Shown here in pieces: positions 1 through 10,806 of a stretch of DNA of 30,697 nucleotides. Numbering within the stretch: the stretch's first letter is position 1; each line of letters begins with the position of its first letter. This DNA is from Saccoglossus kowalevskii (lineage: Eukaryota > Hemichordata > Enteropneusta > Harrimaniidae): assembly GCF_000003605.2 (NCBI RefSeq), contig NW_003155241.1, positions 426,745-457,441 of the forward strand, given 5' to 3'. Both the position numbers and the translations under genes were made by a program. A model generated the notes under the pieces. It did not search any database. It worked only from the letters and a program-made list of their open reading frames with translations, and had not been told where the DNA came from.

Positions 1-880
1 CGTAATAACCTTATTATTATACATGTTTTCCTTCCAAGGATACACCATGGGAATGCCGAAATTCAAAATGTTTAGAACTTCTTTGTGTGGACTCCAGTCA
101 AACTCTGGTGGCAGCCATGTTCGTTTTTATTATTAGAGGACGCTTACGCACGTAATCATTCCATATTTGGAATGTGCCTCTCCTAATATGTTAGGATGAA
201 AATACCCCGTAAAATGCCACAAAATTACTGCATGCTGTTGCGATGACAGATGTATAATAATGTTGTTACTTTTTGGCAAACAAGAAAGGGTACAAATGGA
301 CAAGATTTACAAAGATAGCTCTATGGTGAACCCCCAGAAAACGTGAAACCCATCAGCGAACGTAGTACACTATAAAAATACTAATAAAACAGAATGCTAA
401 TAATCTACAACTTAATAATTGGGAAGTAGAAGATTGCCCACTTTTTTTGATTTTTGACCTTCTTTTCAGCGTTATGTTTGTACTACGTATGGCAGCATCA
501 GCAATACATGTAACTGGCCCATTGAGTTATTGCAAAATTGGCAAACCTAATGAAAGTGCTGTGTATATACAAGCTTCTTCAAGTCAAGTCTTGATGTGTA
601 TTTTACAATGGACAGTGAGTCAGTGACCTACATTCATAGCAAGTACATTGTTTTTGCACTTTGGTATTTAACACATAAAGAATAGTTCATCATACTTTTT
701 GAAAACTGATCTGAGCTATAAAAACTGGGCTGCATTACTCTGCTCTATGTATTATGAGAGTTTTTATGTAGTGGGAATTTTAAGTGAGAAAAAAACAGCT
801 TGATGTCAAGCAATGGATAATGTCACAATGATACTTCATATAAGTACGTATTTGAAAACGCAAGGTAGATGCAAGAAATG
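1..880. other. AT-rich non-coding stretch, nothing recognised
   Basis: No long open frame, splice-bordered exon, tRNA or repeat family is recognisable here. It leads into the 35-bp satellite. It is probably intronic or intergenic sequence 5' of the visible BicC exons. Confidence 0.5.
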
Positions 881-3216
881 CAACACTCCAGCCTGCTATA
901 AAAGTGTACAAGACTGACCACTCCAGTCTGCTATAAAAGTGTGCAGCACTGACCACTCCAGCCTGCTATAAAAGTGTGCAGGACTGACCACTCCAGTCTG
1001 CTATAAAAGTGTGCAGGACTGACCACTCCAGTCTGCTATGAAAGTGTACAAGACTGACCACTCCAGTATGCTATAAAAGTGTGCAGGACTGACCACTCCA
1101 GCCTGCTATGAAAGTGTACAAGACTGACCACTCCAGCCTGCTATGAAAGTGTACAAGACTGACCACTCCAGTCTGCTATGAAAGTGTACAAGACTGACCA
1201 CTCCAGTCTGCTATAAAAGTGTACAAGGCTGACCACTCTAGCCTGCTATAAAAGTGTGCAGGACTGACCACTCCAGTCTGCTATAAAAGTGTGCAGGACT
1301 GACCACTCCAGTCTGCTATGAAAGTGTACAAGACTGACCACTCCAGTCTGCTATGAAAGTGTACAAGACTGACCACTCCAGTATGCTATAAAAGTGTGCA
1401 GGACTGACCACTCCAGCCTGCTATGAAAGTGTACAAGACTGACCACTCCAGCCTGCTATGAAAGTGTACAAGACTGACCACTCCAGTCTGCTATGAAAGT
1501 GTACAAGACTGACCACTCCAGTCTGCTATGAAAGTGTACAAGACTGACCACTCCAGCCTGCTATAAAAGTTTACAAGACTGACCACTCCAGTATGCTATA
1601 AAAGTGTGCAGGACTGACCACTTCAGCCTGCTATAAAAGTGTACAAGACTGACCTCTCCAGCCTGCTATAAAAGTGTACAAGACTGACCACTCCAGTCTG
1701 CTATAAAAGTGTGCAGCACTGACCACTCCAGCCTGCTATAAAAGTGTGCAGGACTGACCACTCCAATCTGCTATAAAAGTGTACAAGACTGACCACTCCA
1801 GCCTGCTATAAAAGTGTACAAGACTGACCACCAGAGTCTGCTATAAAAGTGTGCAGCACTGACCAATCCAGTCTGCTATATAAGTGTGCAGGACTGACCA
1901 CTCCAGCCTGGTATAAAATTGTGCAAGACTGACCACTCCAGTCTGCTATAAAAGTGTGCAGGACTGAACACTCCAGCCTGCTATAAAAGTGTACAAGACT
2001 GACCACTCCAGTCTGCTATAAAAGTGTTAAAAGACTGACCACTCCAGTCTGCTATGAAAGTGTACAAGACTGACCACTCCAGCCTGCTATAAAAGTGTGC
2101 AGGACTGACCACTCCAATCTGCTATAAAAGTGTACAAGACTGACCACTCCAGCCTGCTATAAAACTGTGCAGGACTGACCACTCCAGCCTGCTATAAAAG
2201 TGTACAAGAATGACCACTCCAATCTGCTATAAAAGTGTGCAGCACTGACCACTCCAGCCTGCTATAAAAGTGTACAAGACTGACCACTCCAGTATGTTAT
2301 AAAAGTGTACAAGACTGACCACTCCAGTCTGCTATGAAAGTGTACAAGACTGACCATTCCAGCCTGCTACAAAAGTGTGCAGCACTGACCACTCCAGCCT
2401 GCTATAAAAGTGTACAAGACTGACCACTCCAGTCTGCTATAAAAGTGTGCAGCACTGACCAATCCAGTCTGCTATAAAATTGTGCAAGATTGACCACTCC
2501 AGCCTGCTATAAAAGTGTGCAGGACTGAACACTCCAGCCTGCTATAAAAGTGTACAAGACTGACCACTCCAGTCTGCTATAAAAGTGTGCAGCACTGACC
2601 ACTCCAGCTTGCTATAAAAGTGTACAAGACTGACCACTCCAGTCTGCTATAAAAGTGTGCAGCACTGACCACTCCAGCCTGCTATAAAAGTGTACAAGAC
2701 TGACCACTCCAGTCTGCTATAAAAGTGTGCAGCACTGACCAATCCAGTCTGCTATAAAATTGTGCAAGATTGACCATTCCAGCCTGCTATAAAAGTGTGC
2801 AGGACTGAACACTCCAGCCTGCTATAAAAGTGTACAAGACTGACCACTCCAGTCTGCTATAAAAGTGTGCAGCACTGACCACTCCAGCTTGCTATAAAAG
2901 TGTACAAGACTGACCACTCCAGTCTGCTATAAAAGTGTGCAGCACTGACCAATCCAGTCTGCTATAAAATTGTGCAAGATTGACCACTCCAGCCTGCTAT
3001 AAAAGTGTGCAGGACTGAACACTCCAGCCTGCTATAAAAGTGTACAAGACTGACCACTCCAGCCTGCTATATAAGTGTGCAGGGCTGACCACTCCAGCCT
3101 GCTATATAAGTGTGCAGGGCTGACCACTCCAGCCTGCTATATAAGTGTGCAGGACTGACCACTCCGCCTGGTATAAAAGTGTTAAAGATTGATCACTCCA
3201 GCCTTCTATGATGTGA
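881..3216. repeat. 35-bp satellite array with higher-order structure
   Basis: About 66 tandem copies of a 35-bp unit whose core reads CTGACCACTCCAGYCTGC followed by TATAAAAGTGTRCARGA. Variants fall into classes (TATAAAAG or TATGAAAG; GTACAAGAC, GTGCAGGAC or GTGCAGCAC) that recur at multiples of 35. The rare GTATGC variant occurs at 1066, 1381 and 1591 (315 and 210 bp apart). The rare GACCAATCC variant occurs near 2461, 2741 and 2951 (280 and 210 bp apart). This implies multi-monomer amplification blocks, often six monomers. The array decays after about 3160. Because 35 is not a multiple of three, short frames inside it (for example 1806-2006 on the minus strand) are by-products, not genes. 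Confidence 0.95.
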
Positions 3217-5698
3217 ATCCGAGCACCTTTTATGATGTGAGTGACTGACCACTTTGGCCTTTTGTGGCCACTCCTGAGGCTTCTACGCCCTGGGTCATGA
3301 CCACTACAGACTGCCGTGGGTGGAAGAGACTTTTACTTTTGTTTTTAAAGATAAGTAGGAAAGACTTACAACTCCAATCTATACAAACAAATGTACAAGT
3401 GAGAGAGTGATCACTGCACCTATTTACGGCTGATCACACAATTACAACAACATTTTGTAATCTAACTCTGACATGCAGGAAATTGTGAAATTCAATTTGT
3501 AATCTGATGCGTGTTTCTCATTAATTGAGCATAGTATTAAAAGCTGAAATTCTAGGTCTGTTGCATGCTGGTATAGCTCTGTTATAAACATATATTGCTG
3601 CAAGTGGAATCTATTGCTCTCTGATATAACAGTTTAAATCTCCATTATCTGATTCATTGTAACCATGACAATGTCGTACTTGACCGGCTCATGGTTGTAC
3701 TTGGCCCATATAACATATAACCATATAACCATATAAGCGTGGTGTTCGAATTTCATGTAAATAAACATTGTATTTTACATGCGTTGTATACGTCGCTATG
3801 AGTCTCATATCGAACAGGACGCGGCGTGACGACTGCCGCCCTTTAATTGCAATTTTATTCTGATTCAGAGAAATTATTATAGCACTAGTACAGCAACCCT
3901 AAATTATCTTTGATACATCACAATTCCCTAGCTAGGTATGGTGTTCTGGAAAGGACATGATCTGTTGCCGGACGTATAACCTGGAATCTTTCTGTCTCAT
4001 GCTCTGTAACCTGCTAGAGGACCATTCTGCTTCTAGAACGACTGCTAAGTATTTCCTCATTGACCATGTATATAATATATTGCAATGACATGAAGAATGG
4101 GACTCTCATATTTTCATTCAATCAGTCAATATATTGAGCATATTCAAATTAGAAGCATGATTTATTTATCAGCCAATCAACATCATGGTAAACTGTTACT
4201 ATGGCGACAAAGTCATAGCAGCAAGTCCTGACTGTGGTGTAGGGTCAGTAACCAGTGGAACTGTAACCAGGCTCGTGACAAGCCTCAAATACATAGCATA
4301 GATAGATGTACCGTCTAGCTGATGATTCTCATTATGCATGCATACTGGGTACATGTGTGATGTCATTGGCTTTTTCTTCTATACGTGTGCATTCATGTGC
4401 AAATTGAATGTGCAAACATGCAGTTCTATGTTTCACAAATACTTATTAAATAAAAATGTCCAGCTGACACTAGATGCTGTGGGTTCTCATTGTCATCATC
4501 AACTACAAACCCTTTCATCCATCCTTACTTAAAAACAAATTTGATTGACAGTTTTAATTCAGAAAAAAATATAATTTCACCTACTTAAAACTCTTAAAAT
4601 GCATCTTTCATGAATTTGAAGTAAACTGAAAGGATCTTTCTCCCAAACTTTTATCACAAGATCATTTTCCGTAACAGGATGTCGCATTGGTTGCTTGCAG
4701 GTGTAATTTAGAAGGAAGCTTATTAAAAACGTTGATCTCAAGGCAAATACATGACGTCAACAAGAATAGGGAAAAAGAAACAACTTCCGATGTAGTGCAT
4801 CTGACAAAAACAAAAATAAAACATAAACTGAGAACTGTTTGTGACAAGTCAATACATTGTTTGAGTTTTCATTTTAAAGGTTTCTATTTAATCTCTGTTG
4901 GCATTGTACTAGTTGTGTGGATGCTGTGTTCTCCATTCATGGGTGCATGGGTACAATAAAGGGATTGTTCGCTTCAACACTAGATACTCTGGTTTTGGTG
5001 GGAAAAAGTCTTTAGAAAAGAAAACTGACAAGAAAGAGATTGGACGGATTTGAAGGGCATGAAAAGGTCATCTAAGTAGCTGTTATCATATCCTGTTAAA
5101 TTCAATGAACTCATGATTGGAACGCACACTGTGAAATCGACATACTGCGTATATTGATTAAAAACGTCTTACGATTTCATGTGACACCTGTATTGTTCAT
5201 TTCTTTGATGTTTGCGAAACAGCTTACGTATTTCAGATATAAACATTTTGTGATTAAACTACTCCATCATTTCAGCTGCATGTGCTGGACTTTCTTTGAA
5301 TGGTACGATTTTGGTAGAGTAAATACGCTGCGGTACGAGATCTTTACCGCTTTGTACAATACAACTCTTTGACAAAATGGTTAAAGTATCGATTATTGTT
5401 GAAATCCACGACAATGATAAATTCAGTGTTTGCAACTGTTATTGTTGTTTACAATTGTTGGTTCCTGAGTTTGAAGTCCTCGTGGGACTGATCATTCAAT
5501 GTCACTGACCCACGCACATTGTGAGTATCAGAAAAAATAAAAGTTAGTCTCCCAGATAAATCTTATATCAATCGTACAACTTTAAGTGTAGGGCTAATAA
5601 TTGGTCCCATCTACTAATCTCTATGTGTACTACTCCCTCCAACATCACTACAGAAATGAACATGAATTTATCTTAATTTAAATTACTTCTTCTCATAG
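3217..5698. other. Non-coding stretch between two tandem arrays
   Basis: No exon or gene is recognised. The stretch includes a decayed edge of the satellite up to about 3280 and a short CATATAAC-type direct repeat at 3709-3738. The open frame at 4687-4959 (90 codons) has no family resemblance I can see and no splice context, so I do not call it a gene. Confidence 0.5.
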
Positions 5699-6660
5699 TA
5701 CTTCACTTCTGAATAGCAATGTGTACATACTTAAAAGATTGCATGCTTACAGTATATCTCATGCAAAAGCCCATTGGCTAAGTATTCACTTCTGAATAGC
5801 AATGTGTACATACTTAAAAGATTGAAACTTACAGTATATCTCATGCAAAAGCCCATTGGCTAAGTACTGTACAATACTTTATTTTCGCTTGGAATTTATT
5901 TTCGCTATTTTCGCTGAAGGGATAATTTCGTGAAAATAAAATCCAGCGAATATACATTTTTTCCTATATTTTACATTAATCTCATCAAAAATCAGTGAAA
6001 ATAAATTCCAAGCAAAACTCCCAAAAACCCTTTTCAGCAAAAATTAAATCCAGCGAAAATAAAGTATTCCACAGTATTCACTTCTGAATAGCAATGTGTA
6101 CATACCGGGTACTTAAAAGATTGAAACTTACAGTATATCTCACGCAAAAGCCCATTGGCTAAGTATTCACTTCTGAATAGCAATGTGTACATACTTAAAA
6201 GGTTGCATGCTTACAGTATATCTCATGCAAAAGCCCATTGGCTAAGTATTCACTTCTGAATAGCAATGTGTACATACTTAAAAGATTGCATGCTTACAGT
6301 ATATCTCATGCAAAAGCCCATTGGCTAAGTATTCACTTCTGAATAGCAATGTGTACATACTTAAAAGATTGCATGCTTACAGTATATCTCATGCAAAAGC
6401 CCATTGGCTAAGTATTCACTTCTGAATAGCAATGTGTACATACTTAAAAGATTGCATGCTTACAGTATATCTCATGCAAAAGCCCATTGGCTAAGTATTC
6501 ACTTCTGAATAGCAATGTGTACATACTTAAAAGATTGCATGCTTACAGTATATCTCATGCAAAAGCCCATTGGCTAAGTATTCACTTCTGAATAGCAATG
6601 TGTACATACTTAAAAGATTGCATGCTTACAGTATATCTCATGCAAAAGCTCATTGGATAT
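5699..6660. repeat. 83-bp tandem repeat array (about 9 copies)
   Basis: The unit runs from GTATTCACTTCTGAATAGC through TGCATGCTTACAGTATATC to AGCCCATTGGCTAA. Starts at 6163, 6246 and 6329 are exactly 83 bp apart. The copies are nearly identical, suggesting recent expansion or homogenisation. Copies 2 and 3 share the variant GATTGAAACTT and are separated by a transposon insertion (5867-6074). The copy after the insertion also has a 6-bp CGGGTA insertion. Confidence 0.95.
5867..6074 (+). mobile_element. TA-target MITE (Tc1/mariner-like), copy 1
   Basis: A 208-bp element with near-perfect terminal inverted repeats of about 39 bp. The left end starts CTGTACAATACTTTATTTTC and the right end, read backwards, starts CTGTGGAATACTTTATTTTC. 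It is flanked by TA at 5865-5866 and 6075-6076. Neighbouring 83-bp units show the uninterrupted target GGCTAAGTATTCAC, so the insertion point and TA duplication are read directly. It has no coding capacity and so would need a transposase in trans. TA duplication is typical of Tc1/mariner elements; the superfamily is an inference. Confidence 0.9.
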
Positions 6661-7434
6661 GTATTCCCTTGTATTCCAGCTTTTTCCATTATTATCGTAT
6701 TATGTGGGATATTAATGATGAAACAACAACAACAAATAACCAATTTTGAGGATGGACGGGGCTAAAAAATGCAGAGAATTAAAAAAAATAAAATACAAAT
6801 GTTTGATATTTTCTCAAATGAAAAATTGCATAAAATAATGACAAATAGCACACAAAAATATCCTCTACTTGAACTTGTTTTCATGAAGAAAAATGACATT
6901 GTGATTTGAAATTAAGGTTCTGAGGTTCATAATTCAAAAACTAATTTTTTTCCACCAATTTTACAAAAGTCAATCATATGGAATAATTTGGCAGGGAAAT
7001 ACTTCAATTCTTGTCTAACCAGCTTCCATATAAGAATTATTTATTTGAAACACAACAACTCAGTTTGAATGATAATTCTTTCTAATGTAAAATAATCCAA
7101 ATATATGTTTTTTCAATTTGCTGAGAACATTAAATAACAAAGCTACAAACACTATCAGTCAATTTGTTCTTTCTGTTCCTAAATCCAAACATTTTGATAA
7201 TCCAAATTTATTGACCACCCTATTGATGTAATTGATCTCATATTGACACAGCGCCCTCTAGTGACATATATACATATACTCTTATTGAATATACGAATAT
7301 CATAAATACACCACAAGATAAATATTTTGTACAATAAATGTTGTTGCTAAATTAGTAAAATGATTGTTTCCTTGAACTTTACTCCAAGATAGACTAGTCA
7401 CTGAACTATTGAACACACATACTGGATGTTATAA
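6661..7434. other. AT-rich non-coding stretch
   Basis: No gene is seen. It contains a CAACAACAACAAA microsatellite-like run near 6724 and a CTCF-like motif at 7251-7265, listed separately. Confidence 0.5.
7251..7265 (-). promoter_or_regulatory. CTCF-like motif (candidate)
   Basis: The minus strand reads GTCACTAGAGGGCGC, resembling the bilaterian CTCF core CCASYAGRKGGCRC. Similar sites lie at 15789 and 18889. Binding is not shown by sequence alone. Confidence 0.35.
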
Positions 7435-7700
7435 TATATCCTCGGGCGGAGCTACGTCACAAGACATTCCACGTTGCTAAGACGCGTACCACTGTACATG
7501 TATTTCTATGGGCTCTGCGAGCTCTGCTGTGGAACGATGGTCGAGCCGGTGAAAATTTGAAAAAACAGCACAAACTCAACTTTGAAGTAATCCTGAACAA
7601 CCCAATTCATATATGTTATACACGTAGGAATGATCTTGTTACACTGTTCAGGGGAGTCTCAACAACCATCCCAAGGTACCGTTTTCGAGAATATGTAGGT
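7435..7700 (+). repeat. Dispersed repeat, copy A
   Basis: It shares an ordered series of blocks with 29289-29725: ATATCCTCGGGCGGAGCTAC, the GTACCACTGTACATGTA block, CAAACTCAACTTTGA and GGGAGTCTCAACAACCATCC. This copy keeps a segment (about 7502-7558) absent from the other and lacks the MITE found in it, so it shows the empty site. No coding capacity is recognised, and the element class is unknown. Confidence 0.75.
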
Positions 7701-7944
7701 TTATTTTGAGCTCTCAGGTCAGCAACCCGATGACTCATATCATATTTTCGTTTTCCCGCATACCGGTAATTGTTTACACCTGTTTGCACCAGTGCTGCTG
7801 ATTTGATTCGTAATCATTGAACATTAACTCATAACTTGTCAAGGCCAGTAATTTTATCCCCGTTGTCGCGAGTCAACAGGTGTTTTTACAATAGTCAATG
7901 AAAGCCGTGTTTCTTTGCAGGTTTATGCTGTTTTCTGTTCTACG

Positions 7945-8114
7945 TTAGGCCAAAAAATTGTTTTGTTGCCTTCAGCGAGCGACCGAAAAATATGAAATAT
8001 CGGGTGATGTTTTTTTTCCCATATACTTCGGCCATTTACAATACCCTTAGTTTTCACGAGTTTAAAAAAAAAAAAATCTTGAGGGCAACATAAGTTGTCA
8101 TTTTTTTGGCCTTA
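7945..8114. mobile_element. Candidate 170-bp inverted-repeat element
   Basis: The left end TTAGGCCAAAAAATTGTTTT, continuing to GTTGCC, is mirrored by the right end, which read backwards is TAAGGCCAAAAAAATGACAA, continuing to GTTGCCCTCAAG. The imperfect inverted repeats (about 30 bp) enclose AT-rich sequence. I see no clean target duplication, so this is a MITE-like hairpin candidate only. Confidence 0.4.
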
Positions 8115-9112
8115 TATGATGTTCTGTTCAACCTAACACTGCATTTTAAAATCACTAATTATGCAAATTAGATAACTTGAGCGGTTTATCATTAGATCAT
8201 TATTTTTCCCTTCATTTAGTATTGAGTTATGTGTTTTTTTGGATAACGTTTTTCGCTTTGCAGATTTTTGTTTTTAAAATTCTCCCAAGTTTACTACCTT
8301 TCACTACCTATCATATTGAATACCTAATTACCAATTACTTCATTCCAATGGTGGAAATTTATGGCCAGAAATGAGGCTGCAAAACATTTTCAGTATTTCC
8401 GGTAGCGTTTTGCCAATGCACATAAGATGTACATATGCAAGTATCAAAAATGAGAATAGCATAGTACTAACAAATGTACTGACTTGGTGTTTGTTGTTCT
8501 GATCTCTACTCAAGGATGAACATTTCTGATTGGTCACTGTAGTCAGATGGCCCATTTGAACTGTTCTGATTGGTCAGTTTTTTTCGATGGTTCATTGTAG
8601 CCATGCATTTCATAAAAAAAAATGTCAAAAAATGATGGCTTTGAATTGGATGTGAATATATAACACATTGTATTAGGAAGTTTTTTTTTTGTGTCCTCAA
8701 TTTCTTTGTACAAATAATCTGTTTTCTTTGTAAATTATATGTTGTTTTTCAGTTCTTTCAAGTGGAATAATGTGATGACGTATTGTAATAGTGATCCTAT
8801 TTACGTCATCACATATGTCTAATCAACTGGAGAAGTCTTTTTTTTATTTCCACTACTCACTTCTGCTATTGTTAATTCAATAATTGTCCTTCATAAAGCT
8901 TTTCTCACAGGAGTGTAAACAAATATAAATTCAAAATTATGGTATTTTTTGCTAATGACTATCACTAAACTTGAAATTATCATCAAGTTTACATGTATGA
9001 TCAAAAGTACATGTATGTAGAAATATATCATTCAACATACTGATTGTCCTGATCTTGGTTATTTTATACTCCTGATTTGCATAATTAACAATTGTTTTTT
9101 TTGTCAAGTTAT
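8115..9112. other. AT-rich non-coding stretch
   Basis: No exon is recognised. It holds two TGATTGGTCA (inverted CCAAT) sites near 8527 and 8565 and an inverted repeat at 8770-8814. Short open frames at 8177-8374 and on the minus strand at 8340-8700 are low-complexity and look fortuitous. Confidence 0.5.
8770..8814. repeat. Perfect 13-bp inverted repeat with CRE-like half sites
   Basis: ATGTGATGACGTA (8770-8782) is the exact reverse complement of TACGTCATCACAT (8802-8814), with a 19-base loop. Each arm carries TGACGTA, a bZIP (CREB/ATF) half-site-like motif. Confidence 0.6.
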
Positions 9113-9707
9113 GTAAGGATACCTACCATTATGTGGGGATAATTCTACCATCATGTGGGGATAACTCTACCATTATTTGGCAATAATTCTACCTATATGT
9201 AGGAATATTTTCATCATCATGTGGGGATAACTCTACCATTATTTGGCAATAATTCCACCTATATGTAGGAATATTTTCATCATCATGTGGAGATAACGCT
9301 ACCATTATTTGGCAATAATTCCACCTATATGTAGGAATATTTTCATCATCATGTGGGGATAACTCTACCATTATTTGGCAATAATTCCACCTATATGTAG
9401 GAATATTTTCATCATCATGTGGGGATAACTCTACCATTATTTGGCAATAATTCCACCAATATGTAGGAATATTTTCATCATCATGTGGGGATAACTCTAC
9501 CATTATTTGGCAATAATTCCACCTATATGTAGGAATATTTTCATCATCATGTGGAAATAACGCTACCATTATTTGGCGATAATTCCACCAATATGTAGGA
9601 ATATTTTCATCATCATGTGGGGATAACTCCATTTTGTGTGGATTATTCCACCATTATCTGAAGATAACCCCCACCATCATGTATGGATAACTCCATCATT
9701 ATGTAGT
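9113..9707. repeat. 66-bp higher-order tandem array built of three 22-bp units
   Basis: The repeated 66-bp block consists of three related 22-bp monomers: ATAACTCTACCATTATTTGG+CA, ATAATTCCACCTATATGTAG+GA and ATATTTTCATCATCATGTGG+GG. Seven or so blocks are followed by degenerate 22-mers. Since 66 is divisible by three, the minus strand stays open for 147 codons (9189-9632) as a 22-residue peptide repeat. The periodicity explains that frame, so it is not called a gene. Confidence 0.95.
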
Positions 9708-10316
9708 TATAGTTTAAACATTATGAGTTTTTATTCAAAGATTCATTCATATTAATCTTTTATGCCATATTTATGTAGGGTACCGTCCCTTAACAGTAAT
9801 CAAAGACGGATAATAGACAAGGGCATACATTTCTCATAGTAATGCATGATACCATGTGATGTAAATCCTGCTTGAATCCAATTGTCAGTTGAACATATTC
9901 TGCTCAGCAATAGCCTCAGATAGCAAAAAATAATTTTGATAAGCGCAGGCAATACATATACAAATAAAAAACGACCACAGCTAATGCATACAGTACAAAT
10001 ATGACTTACTTATGAACCATACCCATGCCATATTTTTCGCAGTTTAGTTGACTGATTTCATGGTTGCTAAGATGATTGTCCATGTCCGTGCAACACTAAA
10101 TGCACTTTTCAACTCATCAAGTAATTCAAATGGTATCCTATTCTCTATGTCAGAGTTGTGGCAAAGATCATTTTAAATTAAACCTTTGATCATTTCACCA
10201 TTGCCGCTTTATATTCTCTAACTGTAGCTGCTTTTAACAGTAAATTAAAAATTGGGAATTTTGCTGTGAAAGGAAATTGTTATCTGACTGTCTTACTTGC
10301 TAAATGTGCACTTGGG
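9708..10316. other. Spacer between two related 22-bp arrays
   Basis: Unique AT-rich sequence with no gene, exon or repeat recognised. It separates two arrays that share the same ancestral monomer. Confidence 0.5.
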
Positions 10317-10806
10317 GTTATTATCTAGGGATAACTCCACCATTATGGAGGATAAATCTACAGTTATGTGGGGGTAACTCCACCATTATGTAGGGGTAAC
10401 TCCACCATTATGTAGGGGTAACTCCACCATTATGTTTGGATAACTCTACCATTATGCGAGAATAACTCTACTATTATGTGGCTACATGTATAACTCTACT
10501 ATTATGTTTGGATAACTCTACCATTATGCGAGAATAACTCTACTATTATGTGGCTACATGTATAACTCTACTATTATGTGAGGATAACTCTACCATTATG
10601 GGAAGAAAATTGTACCATTATGTGAAATAACTCCATCATTATGTAAGGAAAACTACCATTATTTGGGGATAATTCCACCAATTTGTAGGGATATTTCCAC
10701 CATTTCTATCATTTTTTGGGAATTATTCCACCATTATCTGAGGATAACTCCACTATCATGTATCAATAACTCTATCATTATAGAGGTATCTCAACCATTA
10801 TGAGAG
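10317..10806. repeat. 22-bp tandem array, less ordered sister of the 9.1-9.7 kb array
   Basis: About 20 degenerate monomers of the form (GG)ATAACTCCACCATTATGTGG. It includes a 72-bp duplication containing GTGGCTACATGTATAACTC, with starts at 10441 and 10513. The consensus matches the middle and first monomers of the array at 9113. Confidence 0.9.

Noticed and set aside
1806-2006. 66-codon minus-strand frame with repeated SRLDWSVLHTFIAD
   Set aside because: By-product of the 35-bp satellite (105-bp coding period); interrupted elsewhere in the same array.
881-3216. CRISPR-like array
   Set aside because: Units are contiguous 35-mers without unique spacers, in a eukaryotic genome with introns.
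4687-4959. 90-codon frame with a hydrophobic C-terminal segment as a small membrane protein
   Set aside because: Upstream half is low-information, hydrophobicity follows from T-rich DNA, and there is an equally long overlapping frame on the other strand.
9189-9632. 147-codon minus-strand frame with a 22-residue repeat (ELSPHDDENIPTY type)
   Set aside because: Entirely accounted for by a 66-bp tandem array whose period is divisible by three. The array is non-coding in appearance, with sister 22-bp repeats outside the frame.
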